Source: Microbacterium proteolyticum
Lineage (GTDB): Bacteria > Actinomycetota > Actinomycetes > Actinomycetales > Microbacteriaceae
Direction of reading: 5' to 3'
Assembly: GCF_014192415.1 (NCBI RefSeq)
Contig: NZ_JACHXY010000003.1
Span: 246,227-310,226, forward strand
Length of the DNA stretch: 64,000 bases
Shown: positions 25,669 to 34,369 of the stretch, piece after piece
Layout: each line of letters opens with the position of its first letter
How positions within the stretch are numbered: position 1 is the first letter of the stretch
The notes under the pieces: model-generated
What the model was told of the DNA's origin: nothing
The model's database searches: none
Seen by the model: only the letters and a program-made list of their open reading frames with translations
Program-made: the position numbers and the translations under genes

Positions 25669-26664
25669 CTACGCGGCCAGGGACAGCAGCCACGCGTAGA
25701 GGGCCATCGAGGCCCCGTAGACGACGATCAGGATGCCGAAACCCAAAGCCTGGGCGCGCCAGCCCGGCTTCGGCTTCAGCCACCACGCGAACATCTTGAA
25801 CACGCGGGGCATCACGAACCAGCCGAGGAGCTGGGTGCTGACGAAGTTGCCGACGAACAACGACAGCCAGAACGGGATGGCGTGCGGACCGTCGAAGAGG
25901 GGCGTGCTGACGAAGTAGCTCCACCCGAACACGATCGGGTACAACGCCGCCAGCACGAGCAGGTTGTTCTTCATCACCGATTCGCGAGCGGTCTCGCCCG
26001 CGGGCGTCCAGAAGTCGAAACCGAAGCTCGACGCGGCGACCGACAGGTCGGCGTTGAACCGCTCCCCCTCTTCGAGGAGACGCGTGCGCTCCGGCGAGTC
26101 GATCCAGGTCGCGAGATTATCTGCCGTGTCGAACGTGAGGATGACGACCCACTCGTCCTGCACACCGGGAACGGGACGCTGGATCCGGTGACCCCGGAAG
26201 CCGCGGAACTGCGCCTCGACATCGGAGATGCGCTTCTGCCACGCCAGATAGTCCGCCTCAAGAGCCGGGGGAACCGTGGACGAGATGAGCACCGAGACCT
26301 CGTCGCCGGGCGACGGGTTCTCGCGGAAGAGCGTCACCTCTTCGTCGATGACCTCGACGTCGGCGATCTGTTCGTAGAGTTCCCGCCGTGCGGAGCCGTC
26401 GAGCCATGCGCGTGCGGCGGCGGCATCGGTGAAGCGCTGGACGAGTGTCCAGTCGTCCCTCGATTCGCTCGGCGAGATGACGGTGCTGCCGAGATACCCC
26501 GGCGTCCCGGTGAGGGCGCGGCCCGATCGCTCCAGCCACCCTTCGAACGCCTCGACGTCGCGGGCGGCGACCTTCCGGTGGGTGACGAGGGTGACCGCCG
26601 TGTCGTCGGCGCCCGACACTTCCCCCGACGTCGGCCGTTCGTCCGCGACGGCGAGGCGTTGCAC
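25669..26664 (-). CDS. antibiotic-biosynthesis-monooxygenase-like membrane protein
   Basis: 331 residues. Two ferredoxin-like ABM domains come first (about 20-110 and 118-215), with blocks such as VTLVTHRKVAARDVEAFEGWL and VSVLISSTVPPALEADYLAWQKRI. Then come three or four transmembrane helices (about 230-325). This tandem ABM plus membrane layout is found in a family of unknown reaction. GTG 26664 starts 2 bases after the guanine deaminase stop, so the two form an operon. It lies directly right of the island border. Confidence 0.75.
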   Translation of the reverse strand: MQRLAVADERPTSGEVSGADDTAVTLVTHRKVAARDVEAFEGWLERSGRALTGTPGYLGSTVISPSESRDDWTLVQRFTDAAAARAWLDGSARRELYEQIADVEVIDEEVTLFRENPSPGDEVSVLISSTVPPALEADYLAWQKRISDVEAQFRGFRGHRIQRPVPGVQDEWVVILTFDTADNLATWIDSPERTRLLEEGERFNADLSVAASSFGFDFWTPAGETARESVMKNNLLVLAALYPIVFGWSYFVSTPLFDGPHAIPFWLSLFVGNFVSTQLLGWFVMPRVFKMFAWWLKPKPGWRAQALGFGILIVVYGASMALYAWLLSLAA

Positions 26665-26666
26665 CG

Positions 26667-28079
26667 TCAGTCCTTCTTATAGAGACGTACGCCGGACACC
26701 CAGGTCTCGTCGACGTTGCGGTCGTCGCCGACCATCATCACCGCGAACAGCGCGTGCGCGGCTTCTTCCATCGTCGTCGGGCCCGCTTCGTCGAAGAAGA
26801 GGGACTGGTGCCACGGCATCGCCGACGGACCGGCGTTCCAGTCGAGAGCCACGAAGTCCGCGGACTTCCCGACCTCGAAGTTGCCGACCTGGTCGTCGAT
26901 GTACAGGCCTTCCGCGCCTCCCAGGGTGACCGACCAGAAGGCCCGGTAGGGCGAGAGCTTGCTGCGCTCGGCCGCCGCGAGGTCCTGGGTGATGCGGTTC
27001 GTCGTACCGTCCAGCAGCGTGTTGCCCAGCATCCCGACCTTGTACGCCTCGTCGAGGACGTGGATCATGCTGAACCGGTTGCCGCCGCCCATATCGGTGC
27101 CGAACGACATCTTGACGCGCTTGTCAGGGTCGGTCGCCTTCGCGAGCCGGAAGATGCCGCTACCGAGGAAGAGGTTCGAGCACGGACAGAACACCACCGC
27201 ACCACCGCTGTCGGACAGGCGCCCGAACTCATTGTCGGACAGCCAGACCGCGTGCCCGCCGGAGAACTTCGGCCCGACCAGCTCGTATTTCTCATAGACA
27301 CCGAGATAGTCGGTGCAGTCCGGATGCGCGAGGAGGAGATTGGAGATCTCGAGCGGGTTCTCCGAGATGTGGGTGTTCACCCAGAGGTCGGGATGCTCCT
27401 TCTTGAGGCGCTGACAGGCTTTGAGCAATTCATCGCTCGCGCCGAGCGCGAAACGCGGGGTGATGGCGTAACGGTTGCGACCCTTGCCGTGGTATTTGGC
27501 GATCATCGCCTTGCTGTCGGCGTAGAACTCCTCGGGCGTGCTCGTCGACCCTTCGGGCGCGAACTGATCGATGCCGGTAACCCCGCTGATCACCAGCATG
27601 TCGCGCCGCGCGGCGGCCTCGAAGAACTCCTCGACAGCGACCGTGGAGGTCGTGGTGAACGCCTGCACCGTCGTCGTCCCGGCGGCGAGCATGTTCTCGA
27701 GGAAGCGGTCCGAGCCGGCGCGCGCGTAGTCGCGGTCGCTGTAGCGAGCTTCCTCAGGGAAGACGGTGTCGAGCAGCCACGGCAGGAGCTGCTCACCGAA
27801 GGCGCCCAGGGCCCGCGTCTGCGGAACATGCACGTGGCCGTCGATGAACCCCGGGGTGATGATGCGCCCGCGGATCTCGGTGATGTCGAGGTCGGGATGC
27901 AGGGGGGACACCTCATCGAAAGGGCCGAAGGCGACGATCACACCGTCTTCGATGACGAGGAGACCATCACGGAGGAATCGAGCCGAATCCTCTTCTCTGC
28001 CCACGTGCTTCCACGGGTCGTCGATGAAATCGAAGAACGTACCGCGAATTCCAGAAGTGACGATGATCGCGCCTTTCAC
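26667..28079 (-). CDS. guaD: guanine deaminase
   Basis: 470-residue metal-dependent amidohydrolase converting guanine to xanthine in purine salvage or breakdown. Metal ligands are in PGFIDGHVHVPQ (HxH, about 80), NTHISEN, SGGHAVWLS and SFGTDMGGG. FCPCSNLFLGSGIF is close to the FCPTSN block of guanine deaminases and supports that assignment over chlorohydrolases of the same family. Length is normal. The start is GTG 28079, without a clear ribosome site. It is first in a two-gene operon with the ABM-like protein; no other purine gene is adjacent. Confidence 0.85.
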   Translation of the reverse strand: MKGAIIVTSGIRGTFFDFIDDPWKHVGREEDSARFLRDGLLVIEDGVIVAFGPFDEVSPLHPDLDITEIRGRIITPGFIDGHVHVPQTRALGAFGEQLLPWLLDTVFPEEARYSDRDYARAGSDRFLENMLAAGTTTVQAFTTTSTVAVEEFFEAAARRDMLVISGVTGIDQFAPEGSTSTPEEFYADSKAMIAKYHGKGRNRYAITPRFALGASDELLKACQRLKKEHPDLWVNTHISENPLEISNLLLAHPDCTDYLGVYEKYELVGPKFSGGHAVWLSDNEFGRLSDSGGAVVFCPCSNLFLGSGIFRLAKATDPDKRVKMSFGTDMGGGNRFSMIHVLDEAYKVGMLGNTLLDGTTNRITQDLAAAERSKLSPYRAFWSVTLGGAEGLYIDDQVGNFEVGKSADFVALDWNAGPSAMPWHQSLFFDEAGPTTMEEAAHALFAVMMVGDDRNVDETWVSGVRLYKKD

Positions 28080-28245
28080 AGAGGGCTAATGAATGTCCGC
28101 GCCGGATTCGCCATGACGTTCGGCAGGTCAATCGGGCACCTTGCGTCATAGTGGCATAAAACCGTTCGCGCCCGGGAAGAAATTCGAGCGAACAATGCGC
28201 GACCGGCGCGACTCGCCGCGGAGGCGGGGCCGACAGCGGGGACCC

Positions 28246-29706
28246 CTAACGAACGACGACCGCCGTCGGCGCCGACGTGCGCTGCGCCGAGGTGAACCCG
28301 ACCTTACTCCCGGTGACGCTGACGGTGATCCGTTTGCCCAGCTGCGTCGTGGCGACTTTCAACGTCCTACCCGTCGCACCGGCGATGTCGACACCGTTCG
28401 CCTTCCACCGGTACGTTAGGGTGACCGGGCTGGGCGTCCACGTGCCCGGCGACGCGGTCAGGGTCGACCCGAGCCTCGCGGTGCCGCTGATGGCGGGAGT
28501 GACCGCGCCCAGCGTGCCCGCGGTCACGGGGACCGTCGGCAGCGAAGTCGCGGCATCCGATCCGTCCGGGGCCGAGACCGTGACGGAGACGCGCTTGCCG
28601 ACTGCCGTGCCCGGAACGGCGAACGAGGCACCCGTGGCGCCGGCGATCGCGGTGCCGTCCGCCCTCCACTGGTACGTCACCGGCACCTCGCGTCCGGACG
28701 CCGCCACCAGGGTCGCCCCCGCCGCGGCGGTGCCCGCGATCGTCGGGATCGACGGCGCCGGAGGGTCGGACCGGTACACCGCGACGTGCTCGACCGACAT
28801 CGTGCCCCCCGAGGTCTTCGGCGCCGACGCACTGTCGCACCCGCAGACGCCGTTGGGCAGCCCGCCGCCGATCGCGAGGTTGAGGATGACGAAGAAGTCG
28901 TTCGGGATGGCGGCATCCCATGCACTCTCGCCCACCTCCGCTTCCTCGACGACGTGCGTGCTCACCCCGTCGACGAAGAACTCCACGCGTTCAGCGCCGG
29001 GCACCGTGCGATCGATCAGCGTGGAGTAGCTGTGGAACCCGGTCAGGCAGGATGCGCAGTCCTGCAGGCCGCTGGTGATGCCGTAGGGCTCGTCGCAGGC
29101 ACCCCCGTCAGGAAGGTCGCAGTGCAGCGTCTGAAGGAGCTGCGGTGTGCCGTTCACCGCCTCGAGCATGTCGATCTCGCCCGTACGCGGCCAGTCGATC
29201 TGCCCGCTCGCATCGCGGCCGAGAGCCCAGAAGGCCGCCCAGTACCCGGTCGGGTCGGCGATGGCGGGCAGACGAATGGATGCCGTCAGGAGCAGTCGTC
29301 CGCCCGGCGGCGCCGAGAACGACTTGTCGGCAGTGATGATTCGGCCCGAGGTCCATGCGCCGGAGGCATCCTCGAGGGCGCGAATGCCGAGCGCGCCAGC
29401 CCCGTCGAGGAAGACGTTCGCCGTCGACGCGGTGGTGCGGTCGATGGCGCCCGTCCCCCAGGTGCCCACCTCGTGCTCCCACTGGGGACCGACCGCGGTG
29501 CCGGCGGGCCCGTCGAAGTCGTCCCGGAAGAGCGTCGACCACCCCGGGGCATCGGCGGGGGCGGAGGCGACGACCGCCGTCGGAGCGGCATCCGTGGGTC
29601 CCTCCGCCGCGACGGCGTTGCCCGGTGCGGCGGCGAGCCCGACGAGGGCGAGGAGGGTCAGCGCGGCGCCCGCCTGACGCGGCACCAGAAGGAAACGACC
29701 GAGCAT
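28246..29706 (-). CDS. secreted glycoside hydrolase family 16 (beta-glucanase-like)
   Basis: 486 residues. A signal peptide (1-34, AVAA) is followed by a GH16 catalytic domain at about 55-315 with the nucleophile and acid/base glutamates in GEIDMLEAV, and substrate-cleft segments TGYWAAFWALG and IPNDFFVILNLAIGG. Two Ig-like repeats of about 85 residues follow (YQWRADGTAIAGATGASF and YRWKANGVDIAGATGRTL), probably for surface or substrate binding. GH16 enzymes of this shape cut beta-1,3 or mixed-link glucans or agar-type galactans; the target is not decidable. It diverges from the polysaccharide-synthase-like gene at 30036, which may hint at linked polysaccharide handling. Confidence 0.88.
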   Translation of the reverse strand: MLGRFLLVPRQAGAALTLLALVGLAAAPGNAVAAEGPTDAAPTAVVASAPADAPGWSTLFRDDFDGPAGTAVGPQWEHEVGTWGTGAIDRTTASTANVFLDGAGALGIRALEDASGAWTSGRIITADKSFSAPPGGRLLLTASIRLPAIADPTGYWAAFWALGRDASGQIDWPRTGEIDMLEAVNGTPQLLQTLHCDLPDGGACDEPYGITSGLQDCASCLTGFHSYSTLIDRTVPGAERVEFFVDGVSTHVVEEAEVGESAWDAAIPNDFFVILNLAIGGGLPNGVCGCDSASAPKTSGGTMSVEHVAVYRSDPPAPSIPTIAGTAAAGATLVAASGREVPVTYQWRADGTAIAGATGASFAVPGTAVGKRVSVTVSAPDGSDAATSLPTVPVTAGTLGAVTPAISGTARLGSTLTASPGTWTPSPVTLTYRWKANGVDIAGATGRTLKVATTQLGKRITVSVTGSKVGFTSAQRTSAPTAVVVR

Positions 29707-30035
29707 GACGAGTCCTGCCTCTCGAACACCTGACGACGACGGAGACGACCGTCACGCGCGGCCTTCTTGTGAATCGCCCTCCAATGAATCTGAGCAGAAG
29801 CTGATTAATGACGCAAGAAAAGGCCCGAACTGCCCTTTCCTCACCTTCTGCCGATCTTGAGGTTCTCTTGCGCCCCCGTCGACGAAATCTCGTATTCATG
29901 CGCATAGGTTCAACGCTGTCCGAGATCCACTGCGATCCGACAGACCGCATCAGCGGCAGCGGGGCTGCGAGTTCTCACACCGGCGAGCCCATCTCCGGTG
30001 CATTTCTGCATGCACCGACGACGAAAAGGATCCCG
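29707..30035. other. gene-free leader region before the glycosyltransferase
   Basis: 329 bases between divergent genes. On the plus strand it holds two hairpins that cannot form together (see 29978-30017). An open frame continues upstream from 30036 to 29808, but the predicted peptide has no family resemblance and the ribosome site favours 30036. No known riboswitch motif was recognised, including cyclic-di-GMP classes. Confidence 0.55.
29978..30017 (+). promoter_or_regulatory. mutually exclusive hairpins in the glycosyltransferase leader
   Basis: CACCGG (29978-29983) can pair with CCGGTG (29995-30000), or CGGTGCA (29996-30002) can pair with TGCACCG (30011-30017). The middle segment is shared, so only one can form. 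The second hairpin ends 18 bases before the GTG start, close to the ribosome site. This is a switch-like layout, but chance in GC-rich DNA is possible. Confidence 0.35.
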
Positions 30036-31481
30036 GTGACGACCACCACAAGCCGCGCACGCAGCCACGCATCGCCCCTCCCGCGTCGGGCGTCGTGGGA
30101 GGCTCCGCCCGAGGTCCTTCCGACACGGAGATCGCGAACCCGGCGTCGCCCTACCTCGCCCTCGGTCAGCGGGCTCGATCGACCGACGGCGCCGACCCCG
30201 CGCCGCTCCGACGCGGCTTCCGCGACCATACAGCGGCCCGCCGAGGTCTCGGTCTTCGCGATATCCCCGCCGAGGGAGCGACCCTCCGATGTCTCGGTCT
30301 TCGTGACATCCCCGTCGAGGGAGCGACCCGCCGATGTCTCGGTCTTCGCGGCGTCCCCGCTCGGCACGCCTCTTGCGATCGACTCGGAGGCGCCGGCCGC
30401 AACTCCGACACGCCGTCGCCGCGCGGGCGCCCGCACCGCGAGCCTTGTCGCCGCTCTTCCCGCCCACAATGAGGAAGCCGGCATCGCCGCAGCGATCCAG
30501 GGCCTGCAGAACCAGACGTCCCCGCCGGATCACATCGTCGTGATCGCCGACAACTGCACCGACCGCACGGTCGAGATCGCCCAGGCGCACGGCGCCGAGG
30601 TCTTCGTCACGACCGGCAACACCCACAAGAAGGCCGGAGCGCTCAATCAGTTCCTGGCCGAGACGCTCCCCTACCTGCGGGAAGACGACGTGGTGCTCGT
30701 GCAGGACGCCGACTCAGCCCTTGACCCGGACTTCCTCGAGATCGCGCGCAAGAACCTCCGCGGGCGCATCGGCGCCGTCGGCGGTGTCTTCCGCGGCAGC
30801 GAGGGCGGTGGCTTCGTCGGGCACCTCCAGCGCAACGAGTATGCGCGCTACGCCCGCGATGTGCGGCGCCTGCGCGGCAAGTGCCTCGTGGTCACCGGAA
30901 CCGCCGCCGTGCTGCAGGTCGGTCTGCTCCGCCGGATCGGAGAGGCGCGCCTCGCCGGCGAGCTCCCCGCGGGCGACGGTCGGGGCGGGGTCTACGACAC
31001 GTCGGTGCTCACCGAGGACAACGAGCTCACCTTCGCCATCCGCCACCTCGGCTACGACGTGCTCAGCCCCGCCGGGTGCACCCTCGTGACGGAGGTCATG
31101 CCGACGTGGCGCGAACTGTGGAACCAGCGTCTGCGGTGGAAGCGCGGAGCGGTCGAGAACTGCGTGCAGTACGGCCTGACGCGGGTCACCGCGCCGTACT
31201 GGGGGCGTCAGCTGCTCACCATGATCGGCTGCGTCATCACCTACGTCTACCTGGCCACCATCGTCTATGCGATCGGGTGGGGCAACTTCGCCGTCCAGCC
31301 GTTCTGGCTGGGCGTGACGGTCATCTTCATCGTCGAGCGCATCGTCACCGTCCGCGACCGCGGGTGGCGGCACATGGTGCTCGCCGGCCTGATGTACGAA
31401 CTCGTCATCGATCTCTTCCTGCAAATCGTCCACACCAAGGCATACCTGGACGCGTTGACACGACGTCGACGCGACTGGTGA
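30036..31481 (+). CDS. processive family-2 glycosyltransferase
   Basis: 481 residues from GTG 30036, preceded by AAAGGA at a good distance. An unusual N-terminus of about 125 residues is rich in Arg, Pro, Ser and Thr and contains three 15-residue repeats. The GT-A domain follows (from about 137: VAALPAHNEEAGIAAAIQGL), with DADSALDPD (DxD), TEDNELTF, and NQRLRWKRG, the QxxRW motif of processive synthases such as cellulose, hyaluronan or chitin synthase. Three to four membrane helices form the C-terminus. The product is probably an extracellular polysaccharide. A 53-codon LAxTG peptide gene follows 13 bases later. Confidence 0.87.
   Translation: MTTTTSRARSHASPLPRRASWEAPPEVLPTRRSRTRRRPTSPSVSGLDRPTAPTPRRSDAASATIQRPAEVSVFAISPPRERPSDVSVFVTSPSRERPADVSVFAASPLGTPLAIDSEAPAATPTRRRRAGARTASLVAALPAHNEEAGIAAAIQGLQNQTSPPDHIVVIADNCTDRTVEIAQAHGAEVFVTTGNTHKKAGALNQFLAETLPYLREDDVVLVQDADSALDPDFLEIARKNLRGRIGAVGGVFRGSEGGGFVGHLQRNEYARYARDVRRLRGKCLVVTGTAAVLQVGLLRRIGEARLAGELPAGDGRGGVYDTSVLTEDNELTFAIRHLGYDVLSPAGCTLVTEVMPTWRELWNQRLRWKRGAVENCVQYGLTRVTAPYWGRQLLTMIGCVITYVYLATIVYAIGWGNFAVQPFWLGVTVIFIVERIVTVRDRGWRHMVLAGLMYELVIDLFLQIVHTKAYLDALTRRRRDW
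30234..30362 (+). repeat. three 45-bp tandem repeats inside the glycosyltransferase gene
   Basis: Units start at 30234, 30279 and 30324; the third is cut short. They keep the frame and encode RPAEVSVFAISPPRE, RPSDVSVFVTSPSRE and RPADVSVFAASPL. The copies differ at only a few bases, so they are recent and the copy number may vary among strains. Confidence 0.85.
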
Positions 31482-31494
31482 ACGGAGAAACACC

Positions 31495-31656
31495 ATGTAC
31501 AACAACATCGCATCGTCCACCGGCGCAGGCGTCGGCGCCGGCGCACTGGCCATGACCGGATTCAACTCGGTGTGGCTGGGTCTCGCCGCCTTCGCCCTGA
31601 TCGCCGCCGGCACCGCCGTCATGCGCATCGTTCCCCGCCGCACGCGCGAGTCCTGA
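31495..31656 (+). CDS. 53-residue LAxTG-type membrane peptide
   Basis: Short gene with GGAG upstream of ATG 31495. The peptide starts MYNNIASSTGAGVGAGA, continues with LAMTG, then a hydrophobic helix (VWLGLAAFALIAAGTAVM) and a basic tail RRTRES. That order (LAxTG, membrane helix, Arg tail) is the cell-wall sorting signal of class E sortases, here on almost nothing else. There is no separate signal peptide, so it may instead be a small membrane partner of the synthase encoded 13 bases upstream. It is co-transcribed with the synthase and followed by an inverted repeat. Confidence 0.75.
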   Translation: MYNNIASSTGAGVGAGALAMTGFNSVWLGLAAFALIAAGTAVMRIVPRRTRES

Positions 31657-31675
31657 ACAAACGACCTCACCCCTA

Positions 31676-31709
31676 GACGGCCGTCGGCGCTCCCGCGTCG
31701 ACGGCCGTC
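31676..31709 (+). terminator. inverted repeat after the LAxTG peptide gene
   Basis: Perfect 11-bp stem, 31676-31686 with 31699-31709 (GACGGCCGTCG/CGACGGCCGTC), 12-base loop. There is no U-run. It probably ends the glycosyltransferase operon. Confidence 0.65.
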
Positions 31710-31903
31710 GCTCCGTGGACTGCCGACGCCCGGCATCCACCGGCTCTGAGAGACAACACGCGCCCACCCCCGAATTCGACGACGACCATCGTGTCGTTCG
31801 AAGCGGGCCTTCGTTCGCAGCCGACTCTCACGATCCGAGACACGGACGAAACAAGGGCCCCCTCGAATGCGGGTCACTCGGGCGGCGGTGCGAGGATGTG
31901 GAC

Positions 31904-33097
31904 ATGGCATTCGGGATGGCCCGGAACGTGCTGCGCCCCGCGGACTCCGCGCGCGCGGATCGCGTGACGTACGTCGAACTGTTCTTCGACCTGGTCTTCG
32001 TCCTCGCGTTGACCCAGCTGTCCGCCTACATTTCCGAGAATCACACGCCACTGGGGGCCTTGGAGGGCGCCGTCATGGTGTGCGCCTTGTGGTGGTCATG
32101 GGTGTCGACCACCTGGGTGACGAATTGGCTCGACCCCATGAAGCTGCCCGTCCGCGGGGCGGTGATCGTGCTGGCCTTCGTCGCCCTCGTGATGAGCGTC
32201 TCGATCGCCGAGGCCTTCGGCGACCGCGCGTGGGCGTTCGCAATCGCTTACGTCATCCTTCAGGTGGGGCGCACGGGGTTCATCGTCTGGGCGACGATCC
32301 GCCACGACCGCGCGGTCGCCCGCGACTTCGCTCTCGTGCTCGGCTGGACGGTCGCCAGCAGCGCCCTGTGGATCGTCGGCGCGCTGCTGCCCCTCACCTG
32401 GCAGTTGCCGCTGTGGGCCGCGGCACTCGCTGTCGAACTGGCCGGTACGATTCTGGGGTTTCCTGTCCCGGGCCGAGGCAGAGTGATGCTGCAGTCGTGG
32501 GATCTGTCCGGCCCCCACATCGCCGAGCGCACGGCGCTGTTCGTGCTCATCGCCCTGGGCGAGGGGTTGCTCGTCACGGGCTTCGCTTTCGTCGAGAAGG
32601 AGTCGTCCACATCATCGATCGCCGCGATGGTGACGGCTTTCATCGCCGCGGCGGCCACCTGGTGGATCTACTTCGACCACGGCGAGCGCGTCGGCGCCGA
32701 AGCGATCGAGGCGTCGGATGAGCCGGGCCGGCTCGCTCGCACCGCCTACACCTGGGTGCATCTTCTGATCATCGCGGGCATCGTGCTGATGAGCGTGGGC
32801 GACAAACAGATGCTCACGCTTCCCGACCAGCGCGGTCTTTCGACCACGGTCGTGATCGTGGGCGCGCCCGTCCTCTTCCTCAGCGGCACCGTGGCGTTCC
32901 GTCGCGTCCTCGAGGGCCGCTGGTCACGACCTCAGCTTCTCGGTCTCCTCGCTCTCGCCGTGCTCGCAGGTGCGGCATCCGTCGTCCCGGTCTTCGATGC
33001 GCTCGGCTTGTCGATCGCGTGCGCGATGCTCCTCGTGGGTGTCGCCGCGGGCGAGACCGTCGAGCGCGTCCGTCGCGGCCGTCGCGCCGGCGGATGA
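31904..33097 (+). CDS. LtrA-family (low temperature requirement A) membrane protein
   Basis: 397 residues with about twelve hydrophobic helices. The N-terminal RVTYVELFFDLVFVLALTQLSAYI is the LtrA hallmark; GPHIAERTALFVLIALGEGLLVTG is the second conserved block. The family was named for a Listeria cold-growth mutant; the transported or sensed molecule is unknown. ATG 31904 is chosen because GAGG lies 8 bases upstream and the family begins here; the open frame back to 31715 has no match. It is a single gene facing a convergent LysR regulator. Confidence 0.85.
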   Translation: MAFGMARNVLRPADSARADRVTYVELFFDLVFVLALTQLSAYISENHTPLGALEGAVMVCALWWSWVSTTWVTNWLDPMKLPVRGAVIVLAFVALVMSVSIAEAFGDRAWAFAIAYVILQVGRTGFIVWATIRHDRAVARDFALVLGWTVASSALWIVGALLPLTWQLPLWAAALAVELAGTILGFPVPGRGRVMLQSWDLSGPHIAERTALFVLIALGEGLLVTGFAFVEKESSTSSIAAMVTAFIAAAATWWIYFDHGERVGAEAIEASDEPGRLARTAYTWVHLLIIAGIVLMSVGDKQMLTLPDQRGLSTTVVIVGAPVLFLSGTVAFRRVLEGRWSRPQLLGLLALAVLAGAASVVPVFDALGLSIACAMLLVGVAAGETVERVRRGRRAGG

Positions 33098-33302
33098 CCG
33101 GTCACGCTGATGATCGATCTCGACCTGAACACCGCTGGGTCTCTGTTGTGCACGCCTGGCACTCTGTCGAGCCGTCTCGTTGCGATATCTTCTCGCGATG
33201 CAGGAGGGCGTTCGACCCCGACGACCTAGCCGTGGTTCGTCGCACCGTACGTCATGGTGCGGGACGGGCGCCGTCCTCGACAGCGACGACTCATCCCGCT
33301 CC

Positions 33303-34244
33303 TCAGCCGAGCAGCGCCACCCCGAACCCGGCGACCACCTCGCGCACCTCCCCCAGGTAGCGCTGAGCCTGCTCGGTCAGCGGGATCGCGCTGCGTCCGA
33401 TCCAGCCGATCTCGATGCGCTCGTCGACCTCCAGCGGCACCGCCACGATCTCGGGATCGAGGTCGTCGCTGATGATTCCCGTCGAGATGGTGTAGCCGTC
33501 GAGGCCGATCATGAGGTTGAAGATCGTCGCGCGGTCGGACACCCGGATCTCCCGGGGGCTCGACAGGGTCGAGAGGATCTCCTCGGCGAAATAGAAGGAG
33601 TTGTTCGCCCCCTGGTCGAACGTGAGGCGGGGCAGGCCGGCGAGGTCGGCGAGGGTCGCCCGGGGCCGGGATGCCAGGGGGTTCCGCCGCGAGACGAAGA
33701 TGTGCGGCGCGGCGACGAAGAGCGGGTGAAAGACCAGCCCCGAATCGCGCAGCAGCTTGTCGAGCACGTTGCGGTTGAAGTCGTTGCGGAACAGGATGCC
33801 GAGCTCGCTGCGCAGCGTCCGGACGTCTTCGATGATGTCGAACGTTCGTGTCTCACGGAGCGAGAACTCGTACTCGGCGGCATCCGTCGCCTTGACCATG
33901 CGGACGAACGCGTCGACGACGAAGGAGTAGTGCTGGGCCGAGACGCCGAGCAGTCGCCGCGACGGCGGGCGTCCGAGGTACCGCTGTTCGAGCAACGCCG
34001 CCTGCTCCACCACCTGCCGTGCGTAGCCGAGGAACTCGACGCCGTCGACAGTGAGCGTCACCCCGCGGGCGGAGCGGGTGAGCAGATCGCGCCCCACCCG
34101 CGTCTCGAGGTCGCGCATCGCCGCCGACATCGTCGGCTGGGCCACGAACAGCAGATCGGCTGCGGCACTGATCGATCCCTCCGCGGCCACCTCGATGAAG
34201 TACTGGAGCTGCTGCAGCGTGATGCCGCTCGTCCGCTTGGGCAT
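33303..34244 (-). CDS. LysR-family transcriptional regulator
   Basis: 313 residues. The N-terminal winged helix (about 8-66: LQQLQYFIEVAAEGSISAAADLLFVAQPTMSAAMRDLE) is followed by an inducer-binding domain of the periplasmic-binding-protein type (about 95-305). It is divergent from the MesX/MesD-like pair, and a LysR box overlaps its own start. By the usual logic of the family it represses itself and controls the pair, perhaps in response to a methionine-pathway metabolite. The inducer is not known. Confidence 0.92.
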   Translation of the reverse strand: MPKRTSGITLQQLQYFIEVAAEGSISAAADLLFVAQPTMSAAMRDLETRVGRDLLTRSARGVTLTVDGVEFLGYARQVVEQAALLEQRYLGRPPSRRLLGVSAQHYSFVVDAFVRMVKATDAAEYEFSLRETRTFDIIEDVRTLRSELGILFRNDFNRNVLDKLLRDSGLVFHPLFVAAPHIFVSRRNPLASRPRATLADLAGLPRLTFDQGANNSFYFAEEILSTLSSPREIRVSDRATIFNLMIGLDGYTISTGIISDDLDPEIVAVPLEVDERIEIGWIGRSAIPLTEQAQRYLGEVREVVAGFGVALLG

Positions 34245-34269
34245 AGGTAGAGGCTATAGCAGGGCATAG
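34243..34269. promoter_or_regulatory. LysR-type operator between the regulator and mesX
   Basis: ATAG-N7-CTAT at 34243-34257 contains the T-N11-A core of LysR boxes (T34244, A34256). A further ATAG at 34266-34269 forms a second inverted pair with CTAT, so three half-sites are present. The first overlaps the regulator's start codon. Confidence 0.6.
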
Positions 34270-34369
34270 CGTCGCGGAATTACCCGATGCCTCCTCTTCC
34301 GCTGGACGATGAGGGAACCGACTTCCTCGAGACCCGCCCGGTCTCCCCGCCTCCCCGATTGGCATCCCC

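Noticed and set aside
25622-25924. Extension of the HTH gene to ATG 25924
   Set aside because: That part runs antisense through the monooxygenase-like gene and beyond the probable island border.
29821-29852. Terminator-like AAAGG/CCTTT hairpin before the glycosyltransferase
   Set aside because: The stem is short with mismatches and lies in a divergent region where nothing needs to be ended.
34270-34369. SAM or cobalamin riboswitch before mesX
   Set aside because: No core motif of either class is visible and the leader is only about 100 bases.
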